A DNA stretch of 64,000 nucleotides from NCBI GenBank assembly GCA_973895155.1, contig OZ316894.1, positions 19,530,001-19,594,000 of the forward strand, given 5' to 3'. Every line of letters starts with the position of its first letter. Position 1 is the first letter of the stretch. The DNA comes from Marsupella aquatica (Eukaryota > Marchantiophyta). The notes below the pieces were generated by a model that was not told where the DNA came from, did no database searches, and worked only from the letters and a program-made list of their open reading frames with translations. This document shows, one piece after another, positions 46,421 through 58,841 of this stretch. The position numbers were made by a program, and so were the translations under genes.

Positions 46421-49400
46421 TCATGGACAAGTCACACCATAAATGCGTTCACTTGTTGCTTCCTTCCAACTCATGGTCCGGTCCACCAATACTCGTGTTC
46501 GAGGAGGGCGCTCCCTCACAGCAGTGTTCACAGGTGTGCGATTGTATACCTTCCAGACATGTCTTCTGATATTCTCGTTCCAATCCATGGCAGCACAACT
46601 CAAACGGGCCTCATGACTGGCTGAGAAATGAATGCGCTTGGTCGCATACTTGCCCATCACGGAATGGTAGGTCTCTGACATGAAATTCTCTCGGGCCATG
46701 GTATAAAACCTCATCTTCGCGGGAGTAATATATTTTCTCATGAACTTTTGCATGGCCTTATGAGTCTCTCCACCTACATATACAAAAAGTCATAAAATAT
46801 CAACGATGCTAACCTAAGTTATAACTCACATTAAAATTGCATAATTAGTAAAAGATTTACCATTCTCATAGTAATGGTCAACTTGGATGGCTCCAGGCTC
46901 TCCAAGAGATGCTGACAAGGCCGGTCAGATAGTCCTGCACATAATCTGTGATCCCCGGCCCAATGATCACCACAGTTGCCAAATTCGAAAGCCAAGGATG
47001 CAGCATCTCCACCACTGCATAATGAACATTGAAAGTTGTTACTTTTGTCAAAACTAAATCATCACATCTGCAACAATTACTACACTTGGATATGTAAAAG
47101 CCAAGAAGTCACACCATATTAGCACTATGCATGTACCTGTTCTTACACCAACGACAACATACGTAGAACCATGTCTTCAACTTTGTGGCAATGTTGTGCT
47201 GAGACAACTCTGGGTACTTGAGGCCACGTGTCGGAATATGTACTAGTTCTCCAGGAGGCAGCCCACGCATGTCACCTACTTTATGGATGAGTGCTTCCTT
47301 CCTAAGAGTAGAGTACCCTCTCACTCCCCTACTCTTCAACCAATCCTGTAACTTCTTAGCTGTGACTGCTTGCAACTCAGAACGAGATGCAACAGTGTCA
47401 ATGTCAATGGTCACAGTGTAGGTTGCTCTCACCATCTTCTCCACAAACTTCTTGATGAGATTTTTGGTCTTATGCCACAAGTCTTTCTGGTTCCTAATCC
47501 CCATGTCCTCCACAATATTATCAATAGTGGCTTTGTCATCATGGATAACCTCCGTGATAGAGATCCCTCCCTCTCTCAAATTTTCCAATGCTCTTTCAGT
47601 ACCCTTGTCCTCCATGTGCCAAGCATTTCTCTCCTCCCTCCTAGTAATTGTCACCATTTCAATTACCCTATTATCGTCAACATTGAGGATAGAGGTGGTA
47701 CCATGAAAACCGCTCCGAGAAGAATCCCATCGAGTATCTAAGTACACTAGTAACCCAGGGTCTGTCATAAACAAAGCACACACACACATGCACTATATAT
47801 GAGAAACAGATCAACTAAAACTTTGGCTAGAAGAGCATGGTCCTTGAATACCCCAAAAAGCTGAAGGACCTAAAACAGATAATTACTTACCAAGCTCAGT
47901 TGCTCGCCGCTGCTGAATATCATCCTTCAACTGCTGCCACATGTGCCTTTTATTTTCTTCCCATTGTGCCTTCACAGCTGCTATCCATCCACCACGAGGT
48001 CGGCCACGACCACTCTGAAAATCATGCCAATGAGCTGCTGTAGGAACATGTAAACCAAGATGTGCAGCAACAGCAGCCAAAGACGTATAGGTGAGGCCAG
48101 CGCAAAGGGTGGAATGATACAGCTGGGGGGTAATCATAGGAGAACTCCTCCCAGGCTCATTGTCACCCGTAACAAAAGTCCAGCCATGGCCATCCTCTCC
48201 ACAACCAATGTGAATCGACCACAACTGATGCAACTCCCTCACTCGTTGAACCCTTGGACTCCTAGAACATCCATGTATATGACACCGAGGGAGTAGCCTA
48301 TCAACAAAAGTAGCCAACAAGTTGCGATCAAAAAATGCTACCCTAGCAGGTTGACGAGGCGTTGCTCTACGAGTCGGGACAAGGTCCGGAGGCTGTGATG
48401 GCTGAGAATCAGGGATATGAGACTCGTGTGAGTCTGTTTGTGCTGGTGGCCGAGGCCCAATATCTGATGATGGCTGAGAATCAGGTGCAATGAATGGCTC
48501 CTGGTAGAAGAAGCCCACATACATATATCAAAAATTGTTATTCAGAAATTTGGAATTTGTACAGGGAAAGGCAAGGAGAGTGTCAAAGGGAGGGGGGGGG
48601 GGGGGGTCAAACCTGAAAGGTATCCTCATTCCCAACGTTGTTAGCTCCTAAAGCTGTAAGAGACTCCGGATCATCATCTCGGTAAATGGCATCATCTTCT
48701 GCGTCTGATCCGTATTGCTCGGCAATATGCTCCTCCAAAACTACATCCTGCTCAAGAGGTGAATCCCATCCATCCTAGAAACAATGTGGGGATTATAGAA
48801 TAATTAGTACCCTCAAATATGATTTTACCTAAACCATAAACTTCAAGGGACTAAAAACAATTGCTGTTGGTCCTTGGGTATTGAAGTTATTTTGTTGAAA
48901 GACCCAAAAACCTGAACCCAAAGGCATGACTCACATTATGGAATGCACCCATCACCATATTCATTAAAAGTGTATTTTATTTTGTTCACTTTTAGGCCTC
49001 GAAATGTACACTTTTTGGTCTCTAAATGTACACTTTTTAACCCCAAAAGGTATATTATAGTACAATACTCTACACCTAAATAGTCAATTGTAAACTTGAG
49101 GGAGAAAAAATGATCTTTACTAGAAGGAGTCTCATCCTAGTTCATTTATAAAAGATGAACATGGTGGTATGTCTGATGGCCATCACTTTTATTTCTTGCC
49201 CAAATGTACACTTTTTGAAAGCCAAATGTACACTTTCTATTGCCCAAATGTTCACAAATTGAATAATAATTCACTTTTAATGAATAGATTGATGACCCTT
49301 GTTTGGTTACTACAATGCTGCATAACATAACAAAATAAAGAAACTATGATTCACTCTATTTGTAAGGGGAGAGTACTATGTGCTTGTTGGTATGGTGGTT

Positions 49401-50101
49401 TATAATGTGTGGACATTGGTAGTCACAGTTTATGCAAGTATTGGACAATGTGTTCTTGTTGCTATTTACCAGGGCCTTTGTTATTGCTTGACATATAGAT
49501 TATAATGTGTGGACAGTACCCTAATTTTGTTTACTATTTCACTTGTGGTTTATTAGGACAAATATTTGAGTACCCTGATATTTGTTACTATAAATAAGAA
49601 CCTATATATTTTTGTTTCTGCCCATTATGCATAGTTGACATAAGTACCATCAGCGTGAGTAAAAACAAATAATGATAAAATGGGCAAATGCTAAGTGAAT
49701 GAAAGAAGGTATCCACATACCTGACGTGGTGGTCGTGAAGGCTGACCCATGTGCTGCTCACTAGTGGGCGATGGTTGTGCCTCGGGCCCAATTGGAGCTG
49801 CCTCTGACGCTCGCCATACCCAAAGCTCCTGAATTGTCGGTCGCGCACGATCAAGTAACCATGTGACAACAGTGGAGTGTGTGGTATCCTGTCCAAGTAG
49901 AGCTCTAAGGTCCTCCCACTCATCCCACCGATCTAGTGGGACCCGGATTTCGGGCTTGGCATCCGGTCTCCTCCTTTTCTTGTAGTCTATGTCATCACTC
50001 GGATACCGCTGTCTTGGTGGACCACCTCCCCGGGGGGGGGGGGGGGGGGGGGCGTTTCCGCCTCCCATCCGGAAGAGGGGGGGATGGCCCGCCGCACTCA
50101 T
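46421..50101 (-). pseudogene. Kolobok-like DDE transposase, one apparent frameshift
   Basis: Six exons in coding order: 50101-49721, 48774-48613, 48500-47891, 47761-47137, 47014-46861 and 46773-46421. All splice borders are GT-AG, and phases agree for the first five. The N-terminus is Pro-rich (a 21-base G run at 50032-50052 codes for it). Then come an acidic exon, AGLTYTSLAAVAAHLGLHV, and the catalytic core with YLDTRWDSSRSGFHG, ITEVIHDDKATID and KDLWHKTKNLIKKF. Further on are CGDHWAGDHRLC and a C-terminal MSETYHSVMGKYATKRIHF and LSCAAMDWNENIRRHV. I read D in DTRWD and D in HDDKA as catalytic acids. The fifth exon cannot be joined to the sixth in one frame: CGDHWAGDHRLC and the following DHYYENG lie in different phases, so about one base is missing or extra near 46900. 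The family assignment rests on motif resemblance and TTAA duplications. Confidence 0.7.
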
Positions 50102-51007
50102 AGTAACCTATCCTAAAACCTATGTAAAAAAAACCCTATCTACACTCTAGAACGGAGACCTGATGCCAAGCCCAACCCGGTGAATAATAACAAAGTTGTA
50201 CAAAAAGAATGCAAAAACACAAGGAGAAAGAAGAAGTACTAACCCAACAATAGAGAAGTGAAGAGGAATGGCAAATGTGAACCACACATACCCTTTTGCC
50301 CCGTTACCACTCCTCCACCCCTCTTCCCCATTGGGTACATTTGTGACCATTGGATCATGGAGGTTCGAAAGGGTCTTGCAACTAACCCTAATTGCCTCCC
50401 TAAGTGGCGGCTGCACTAACTCCCGTAGTTGCCATCCGCATGGGGTACAGGATACAGCAGAAACTGCCAAAAATTGATACTTTACCTGTGTCAACGAGAG
50501 TGAAGCTTGAACTTGAGACCTGTGGGAAGAAAGGCAATGATTCCAAACGATGTGCTATGAGGACTCTTCAAATACAAGGGAACCATAACTAATGATAAAG
50601 TAGTAACATAATCCCAGCCCCCATGCCGGGTGGAGTGAGCCCTGTCCGTGGGTACCTCCACAACGTCTGAGGAAACCTTACAAAGGCCGGCGGCTCCCAC
50701 CCTCCTATATCCCCTGCAAGGTGTATTTAAGAGGCCAGGTGTCCACTGCCCTGCCTGCCCGAAAATTTGAAATTTGAAATTGTGTAGGCAACCAATCAGA
50801 AGAGTCTGTTTCTTTTTCGGTTGTTTCTCACTTATTTTGGGTCATTTTTTATTGCTGTTTTTTGCTAGGCGTAGATCTCAAAGAGATCTTCAATCTGAGC
50901 CATAGATCACCTCAAACGGTGAACAAATGAGATGCCTGGGAGGTTCGATCGGAAGGCTGTGGTGAGGAGCGCGTCCGCAAACGCGACACTCGCGTTTCTG
51001 GAATGAC

Positions 51008-51028
51008 TACTCCGGGTGACCCGGAGTA
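51008..51028. other. Right-end hairpin of the transposon
   Basis: TACTCCGGG (51008-51016) pairs with CCCGGAGTA (51020-51028) around TGA. It mirrors the left-end hairpin in position though not in sequence. Confidence 0.65.
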
Positions 51029-51029
51029 C

Positions 51030-51052
51030 TTAAACCACGATTAGTGGTTTAA
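51030..51052. repeat. Palindrome at right transposon end including the TTAA
   Basis: TTAAACCAC, GATTA, GTGGTTTAA form a 9-bp palindrome. The outer TTAA (51049-51052) is the right target duplication; the inner TTAA is inside the element. Confidence 0.75.
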
Positions 51053-51215
51053 CAAAAACATAAATTAGTTCAAATCATTTGGGTTGTAGATCATAAATCT
51101 AAGTCAGTTTTATACCCAGAACATAAACCAAACCAAGACACAGTTAAAATCATTAACAAGAGGATAAATTAGTTCAAATCATTTGGGTTGTACATCATAA
51201 ATATAAAGTATTAAT
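51053..51215. repeat. Host tandem repeat split by the transposon
   Basis: A unit of about 110 bp contains TAAGTCAGTTTTATACCCAG, AACATAAACC, AGTTAAAATCATTAAC and AAATTAGTTCAAATCATTTG. One unit is broken by the transposon (left part 43185-43265, right part from 51053); the next unit is intact at 51105-51215. Confidence 0.8.
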
Positions 51216-54200
51216 TATGTCATTTGGATTGTAAATATAATGTATTTGTTATGTTCTGGTGTACCTGACAACATTAACCTTAAGGATTTAACACACTAGT
51301 GTCCATGGCACTCCACCATGCATGGTTCTCCAAAGAAGGTTATGACTTGTGACAACTCGTGCTTAGGGGATCTATAATCTTCGGGTATGGGGTGTGCATT
51401 ATCCCACCTGGAAAGATTATGCGACTTTTTACCAATGCTAAGGAGGTGCAGCTATGTCACTCGATCGGATGACTGTGTAAACTTGTAAATTAAGAACGTG
51501 GACTGAAAGGAGATATGTCAATCGGATGTGAATTAAGAACGTCGACTGAAAGGGAGCTCTAGTGCAGTTTATCTACACGGTAGTCCTAAAATTAGATCAA
51601 TGAACGAGTGAGTACTTCAGTTGAGATTTGAATTCTACTGCAGACATCCGGGGCGAAGCACACACAATGCACTAGTAGAATGCAAATAGCTGAATATCTG
51701 GATATCAGACCAACCACCGCTAAAAGTGTGAATCTGCTAGTCTGGGTCTAACAGATGTTCGACGAACAGACTACCGTAGTACCGGGCCCGAAGTTCTTGG
51801 CAGCACATTTACCTTGTATTCAGATGGACTCGATCATGCAATCGAAAGACAAATTGGTATGGAAACAATGGAATTGGAATCAGATGAACAATGAGAATGA
51901 TCACCCGTGAAAGATCGCTACAAACCTTCACAGAAAACGAGCTTCATCATTTGAAAGGCACAGAGCGACGTCAGCTACTCTCGTAGGAGACAATCTGAGT
52001 GTACTTCCTTATATTATTACTTCACATAAAACGAGTTTCATCATTTTGAAAGGCACAGAACGATGACAGCGACTCCCGAAGGAGACATCCATCACTCCTC
52101 TCAACTAATTTCCGTCACGTGTGGACTAGCTGGGGGATAGACCGTGCATGATCGATGTCGACGACTCGGGCTGATCGAGTGTGACCGATCTCACGATTGT
52201 CCCACTGCTGATCGAGGTCCATTTGCGAGCAAAGTTGGAGCGATATTGAAGGGCAATGGTGAGCGAGGAGTAGGAGAGAAAATAATCGTGGCTCTCCTGA
52301 ATAATTAAAAGTTTGTTATATTCTTAAAATTATCACTTTGAAACGTTAGTAGTTTCGTGCAACTTTGAAGAGAACAAAAACTTAGTTAGTTTGAAGCAAA
52401 ACTTTCTGGAATTGTACTCGCCAAGTCCAAACGTCTCTGCACATGAGTTCAAACCCAGTGCCCACTTTGTCACCCGAGTTCTGAGCCATGCTTCGTCACT
52501 ATTTGACTCCAGTTAACTATCGAGGTCAGATGAAATTTAGAAAAGGAATCCAAACTTTTAAGGGACAGATTTCAGTACTTCGAAACTTGCATGTAATATA
52601 TTATCTTTCTCGTGTGTCAGTCTGACATGAAGAAGCATGAATTACTAGTAGGTGCAAACACATATTGATTTTGATTTTTTTTATTAGTTTCCTTGGCCCC
52701 TATAATGCATGAATTTTGGATGCTCCTTACTGAAAGTAAATAGGGATAGGGATGATAAAATTCAACTGCCAATTCACCTGTTAGGTAGAGTTCAATTGGT
52801 TTGCTCTGACTCCTCTCAGTTTACCCCATTTTCAGAGACTCAACCTGCCCCCATCTCCATTTTACACCTGCACACCTAACCTTCAGTTATATGCCCGGAG
52901 TCATGATCTAGAGGCTTCACTCTAGTCTTAGACCATTGGTCTTTAACCTGGAACTATACTAAGGGCATCCAGTTGCCACAGTGAACTAGTTTTGGGTAAG
53001 TATTGACAAGATAACACTCTTCTTTGTGAGTAACAAGTTTGCTTTATTACTTACAAAGCACCTAAATCATGCCAAATGGATACCATATTGACCAAGTCAT
53101 GAAAACTGAAACCTATGTTTCTCTCATTCCATATCTTGTCCAACTGTTATTCCAAATGAAAATGATGTATATTTTCAATTGTTGTCACCCGGCTTTGTCT
53201 GGACCAACATCGTGTAAAACCCCAATAAAAGTCACGGTTAGTAGAAGGGGAGTATTAAATCCACCATGCACAATTGGAACGAGAATCCATCATGCATTTA
53301 CTGTATTGATCTTGAAACGAGCATGGCAAATTCTTTTTTGTAGCCTTACAATACTTCCAGACTTAGCAAGACAATAAACCTTCAAATCCTGCCAGGTCAT
53401 TCAAGTGAGCTGGTCTTACTTAAAACAAGAGTGAAAAACAAAAGGGGCCTTGAACCCTTCAATGAGCTAATGAACACCCTGGAGAATATTTGTCGGTTGA
53501 GTTGCTGTTGTGGGCCAGCGTTCTTATAACGATCAATATTAAGAAATTTGGGTACAGCCACCTGGTGAGGCATTAAATAAAAATATTACTCTTGCACCCA
53601 AGTCCCTCGAAAATCAAAACAATAGGGCATTCGCTTAGCACACACGAGGAAGCTCGCCACAATTTTTTTTAATGGTTTAGTGAATCACACACAAGAAAAT
53701 GGGGTGTCATTTGTCAAACACAGTCATGGCTAGTAAGCTTTATTTGCCAGATGGTTCTAGTTTATGTTTCAACCAAGAACCTATCTTGGTCCTGGCTGCG
53801 ACGAAAGATGCCCTCATTTTGGAAAGGATAAATCATCTGATAGCCTCACCAGCTTCTGATCAAGAATGATCTATTCTCATGGTGTCCTTTTAGCCTAACA
53901 AAGGAAGAAAAATAGGGAAACATGTCCAATCTGAAGAAAGTCTCTTCATTCAACCAGTCAGGGAACGAGTATAATTATTTTAATTTATTAATGGCATGAC
54001 GGACATTTTTTGTTGGGTCAGCTCAGGAATTTATACACTGATATAGCATAGATTTTCCATCATATTGATGAGAATCCTCATAGAATGTGCATTTGATCAC
54101 CCATAATTTAGACATGATCAGCATAACTCTAACAGCAATTTTTTTATATTCACCCTGATTAGTTGCCCACTTTAAGTAACAGCTGCTCTTGGAAGGGACT

Positions 54201-54700
54201 ACTGTAGTTCTTTTATCTAGCGCTCTTATATATACCAGGCTGAGTGCCCGACCTTTGAACATAATTAGAGGGAATATAATTAACCTTGGTGCACCATTTT
54301 CAGAGATTCACTCTTGCCCAAAATGCTCATTATTTAGTGGCACCCTCAACTTCACTTACACCCCAAAAGTCACGAGCCTTCTCTCTAAACAATAATGCCT
54401 AAAGAATAGTTTTATATCTCAATGATAAATGATGTACAGTAGTTCCATTGAAATATAGAAACTTACAAAGATGATGGGTGGAAGCTGCTCTTGAAACGAA
54501 CTTGTTCTTGTATCTTGTGCTCTTATATGCAGAGGAAACTACATCCAGTGACCTGCGGTAACTCTGAGACGGGGGGTAACTTTTTATGCAGAGGAAAGTA
54601 CCTGCACTGACCCGCGGTAACTCTGAAACGGGGGGTAACTTTTGTTCCAGGTTTGGCGGTGGGGCTCGTCGTTGAAGAACACCATCGTTCGCGCATTTCT
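51216..54700. other. Spacer between transposon and TST leader
   Basis: No gene recognised. Small duplications occur at 51480-51560 (AATTAAGAACGT.GACTGAAA twice), 51925-52090 (ACGAG.TTCATCATTT..GAAAGGCACAGA twice) and 54526-54643. Confidence 0.5.
54526..54643. repeat. 59-bp tandem duplication upstream of TST
   Basis: Copies start TATGCAGAGGAAA at 54526 and 54585 and end GGGGGGTAACTTTT. They differ at a few bases. They lie about 0.9 kb upstream of the TST start codon. Confidence 0.85.
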
Positions 54701-55466
54701 GGTCAGACAGAGAGACACAAGTCTTTGAGCGTTGTTGTGTTGCTTCGTCTCCTCTCGTCTCCTCCACTCCCGCGAGGGGAGCTTCTGCATCGTCGTATTA
54801 AATTAGGTGGAGGGGCCCCGAATGCTGCAAGATTCGCGGTCCGCAACATCGAGCTGACGGAATTTCAGTAGCGGCAGCACAACTCCCTGTCGTGCACTAC
54901 ACGAGAAACCTGACATAACTCTGTGGGTTGTTGCTGGGACTCTCTTTCTCCTCGGCCACACTCGGTCCTCACTCTGTATTGTGTGGTTCTTTGGGGATCG
55001 GAGCTCAATTGGCTTCCCAGCATTTGTCCAAGGGGATTCTTGCCTCCTCTAGATGACCTCGATCTGGAGTAGTGTTGTGTGTTTTATTTTGTCGAGTGGA
55101 GTGGATTTGGAGCAGATTGCCGGAAATCATCAATTCCTTTGCAGCTCCTGTTTCTTGAGAGTCGGAGAAAGGTCAGAAGGGGAGGGATATTTCTAGTCTT
55201 GAACGAGTCGGTCCGGATCGTTTCGATTGCTGGACAACCTTGACTGCCTTTGGGCCATCTTCTTTCCTGTTCTGTGATTTGTTCGCTGGTGGAGTCGACT
55301 CGAATCTGTTGGGATATTTAATTCACGTAACGTCAATCAGCCTTGATTGATTCACTTGCGTGGGAAGGTTTCCATCGACGCTTCATGTGATCCTGAGCTC
55401 GGGTCCAGGGAATTCATTCGCCCAAGGAGGAGCAAAGGTATTGATTGATAGGTCCTGTAAGCCGAA
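54701..55466 (+). promoter_or_regulatory. Presumed promoter and 5' leader of TST
   Basis: Mixed-composition DNA without a gene of its own, leading into the TST start codon. Several upstream ATGs are present. No transcription start could be fixed. Confidence 0.35.
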
Positions 55467-58400
55467 ATGAAGGGGGCGAGATCAGTTGCGACCGCCGCAG
55501 CACTAGGAAATATGCTTCAAGGATGGGACAACGCTGCAATTGCAGGTAGTTTATAACTGTGATATTTCTCCCTTCTCCGAGCCATTTGTGGGCCTGATTA
55601 GATTAGGGTCAGAAAGCCTATAATTCCGATTCAATCCGTTTTGTTGAGGTTGTAGACATTTTGTTCTTCCTTGCGTTGGGTGTATTTGACTCTGCTTCAT
55701 AGGTAAGAGAATCGGTTCAAGATGGCAAGTTGTGCTCTCTGTGAGCTTAAATCTAATCCAACAACCAGTTCGAACTTCAGCGTGGTCTCTTTGGTTGAAT
55801 GTAAGGGCGAAATGTAGCATGTACCCGCATCGGAATTGGCACAGTCAGACTTTGTGCTCTTCGTACACCTACCTAGTTCAGATTTTACGAAAATGAATTC
55901 CTTCTATGTCATCACCAATTTTCCCCAAGGATATCGAGTGTACTGTGATTCTTTGCGAGCTCAATTCGAGCTCAACCAGGGGTTTAAACTTTGAGGAATC
56001 GATCCTGATCTGTGATGTTGTTTCGCTGTGGCCAGGAGCATTGCTGTACCTCAGGGTCGAGTTTCATTTGGAGTTGAATCCAACTCTGGAAGGGTTAGTC
56101 GTCGCAGCTACCCTGGTTGGAGCTGTCGCAAGCACAGCTCTGGCAGGGCCAGCAGCAGATTCATTGGGACGAAGGTTTATGTTGATAGTTTCCGCCGCTT
56201 TGTTTGCCATCGCAGCCTCTGTAATGGTGTGGTCTCCTACAATTTACATTCTTATATTTGGACGCTTCCTAGTGGGTGCTGCTATCGGATTAGCTGCCAC
56301 GATCGTACCTATTCTCATATCCGAGTCCGCTCCCACTGAGATCCGTGGACAGCTCGCCACTCTGCCTCAGTTGACGGGCTCATCTGGGCTTTTCTTCGCT
56401 TATTGCTTCGTGTTCGGACTGTCACTCCTTGCGAATCCTAGCTGGAGACTAATTCTGGGAGTCATATTCTTTCCCTCAGCTGTATATCTGGGATTGTGCT
56501 TATTCTATTTGCCCGAATCGCCCAGATGGCTTGTAAGTAAGGGTCGCATGCATGAAGCTAAAGTGGTGCTTCAAGGTCTCCGAGCTGAGGAGGACGTTTC
56601 AGGTGCGTACAATTTCCCGTCGCAGTCGATGAGTTGACCCAAGTAAGTCATAAATTCAATTTTACAAAGCAACCAGCAGAATCTTTGAGCTCTCGGGAAT
56701 CTTTCAGCAGCACAAAGCAATCATAGCAGCGTTATGTGAACTCTCTACTCGCAGGCCCTAGTTTGATTAGAGCTGGCAATTGGCTTAGATTTTCTTTTGG
56801 TGTGGTGTGAGTCTGATGAAGGACTCACAGATAATGCCCGCCAGACTCCAAGACTTCTGACCCTATCTGTTGTATTTTCCAGCTGAACTTGCTCTCTTAG
56901 TTGAAGGGTTGGGAGTTGGAATGGACACATCAGTGGAAGAATGGCTGGTCAAACCCGCTGAAAGGTCGGATATATTGGATCCCACAAGTGTGGACGATGG
57001 TCACATTACACTCTTTGGACCCGGTGGTCCGGATGAGGATTTAACCTGGCTTGCTGAACCTATCAAAGTTGATAACGGTCATCCCCTACTCTCAAGCCGC
57101 GCAAGCACAAATAGTCACAGCATGTCTCTCGTTGATAACATGGTGTCGCTCATGGGTAGCCTTCACCCGGCCACCGACCTTGACTTTGACAATGATGACT
57201 TGAACGATGAGTTTGATAGGAGAAGTCTGTTCCAGGGAGATGAAGAAGCAGGTCTGGATGTCCATGGATACTCATCCGAGGATAACCATGAGCCTGGTGT
57301 TACGGGAGACTTGGACGAATCTCACTTGAACAGTCCTTTGTTGCAGAATGCAACTACCAAGAGCGACGTGCTGTCACGGAGAAACTCCTCAGTTTTTTCT
57401 CGAGCCAGTTCCTTCCGGGGCCTGTCGAGGAAGTCAAGTACCAGAACAGTTGATGGACTGTTTGGGGAATCTGTCAGCAGTGTGGGCATTGGAGGTGGTT
57501 GGCAAATGGCGTGGCGTAGAGACGGTGAAAATTACGATAGGGTGTATCTACTCCAAGAAGGGCCGGAGATCTCTCGTTACACGTCCAACATGTCTCTCCC
57601 AGGCATTGGCGGTGGCTCAACTTTTGGAGCAGATGGCGATCATGCCTTTCAAGCTGTAGCTTTGATCGGTCCATCAGTCCAGTTCAATAAAGACAGTGCG
57701 CTTCAGGACGCCGTGGGTCCAGCTGTGGTTCACCCTTATGAGACTGCCACAAAGGGACCTGCATGGTCCGATCTAGCGGACGTCGGAGTGAAGAGAGCAC
57801 TTGTCGTTGGTGTCGGCCTTCAACTTCTACAACAGGTAGTGCAATTTCATCTGAATAGCAGGAAATTTTCCAAGTTCTAAGTTTCAATTAGCATTTGTTT
57901 TCAATGAATTTGAGTGCCTTTTTTCCCGGTCCTAATCTTTTTGCCCTTCCCCAGTTCTGTGGTATAAATGCAGTGCTGTACTTCACTCCTCAAATATTGA
58001 AACAGTCAGGGGCTGACGCAATGGCCGAGAGCCTGGGATTGAACTCGGATTCCGTATCGATTATGGCCAGTGCGCTCACCTGTTTCATGATGCTTCCGTG
58101 CATATTTGTGGCGATGTGGCTCATGGATCGTGCAGGGCGAAGGTATGTGTGGTCTTTTGATACCATAATACCAGAAAGATTCTTGCAAAGCCTCTGAATC
58201 AGGGGACTTAATTTATCCACATTCTACATGTTGCTCTTCAAGTTTATCTGGGAAATGATTTTTTGTTATTCATCTCATCTCTCGTTTGGAGAGCGTCAAG
58301 TCAGAGCTATTCATCATAATTTTCTAAGTCACATTTTCTGAATCTCTGCAGGCAGCTTCTGTTGACAACCTTACCTGTCCTAGGATCGGCTTTGGTGGTT

Positions 58401-58841
58401 GTTGTAATTGTGAATACCTTTGTTGAACCAAGCATTTTTCAAGCTGTCACGTCTTTCCTCGGTGTTTCCGTGTTTATCTGCTCCTTCGTTATGGGTTTCG
58501 GGCCTATCCCCAACATTTTGTGCTCAGAAATTTTCCCCACCAGAGTACGTGGTCTTGCGATTGGTATCACCTCCGCTACAATGTGGCTGAGCAATGTGGT
58601 TGTGTCTTACGCATTTCCCGTTGCCAACGCCGCGTATGGGCTGGTGGGCGTCTTCCTCTTTTTCGCTGTCATGAGCGCCATAGCGTGGGTGTTCGTGTTC
58701 CTCAAGGTACCCGAGACTAAAGGTCTGCCACTGGAAATTATTTGCGAGTTCTTCGCCATGTCTGGGACTCAAACTGCTGAAGCCAACGAAGCCAGGAAGC
58801 CCCTACTTGCGGAATCACATGATCCAATGAAAAAGGTTTAA
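55467..58841 (+). CDS. TST: Tonoplast monosaccharide transporter (TST/TMT type)
   Basis: Five exons (55467-55545, 56036-56602, 56883-57835, 57955-58142, 58352-58841) join in phase to 758 residues, the family length. Exon 1 starts MKGARSVATAAALGNMLQGWDNAAIAG, truncated here to its first half of transmembrane helix 1. Exon 2 carries helices 2-6 with DSLGRRFML, APTEIRGQL and LPESPRWLVSKGR. Exon 3 encodes the hallmark long hydrophilic loop (about residues 220-500; acidic, Ser-rich, SVEEWLVKP, SRRNSSVFSRASS). Exons 4 and 5 carry helices 7-12 with FCGINAVLYFTPQIL, RAGRR, GPIPNILCSEIFPTRVRG and VPETKGLPLEII. The family loads glucose, fructose or sucrose into the vacuole in exchange for protons, and kinases act on the loop; both points are family knowledge. 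The Ser-rich loop fits phosphorylation control. Confidence 0.95.

Larger units (their letters stand above)
43266..51048. mobile_element. 7.8-kb TTAA-flanked DNA transposon, Kolobok-like
   Basis: The element begins ACCACAACTCGGGG, ends with the complement of ACCACTAATCGTGG, and is flanked by TTAA on both sides. Host sequence outside forms one continuous repeat unit, and a neighbouring copy supplies the empty site (AAAATCATTAACAAGAGGATA). Inside lie a GC-rich CTG-repeat region (43300-44420), a 132-residue ORF (+), a tRNA-like tandem pair and a six-exon transposase (-). TTAA duplications are known for piggyBac and Kolobok; the transposase resembles Kolobok-type proteins rather than piggyBac. The terminal inverted repeats are short and imperfect (5 perfect bases, about 11 of the first 15). 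Each end also carries a strong internal hairpin. Confidence 0.8.

Noticed and set aside
50147-50494. 115-residue minus-strand frame upstream of the transposase
   Set aside because: It lies upstream of the transposase start with no phase-compatible splice into it and no motif.
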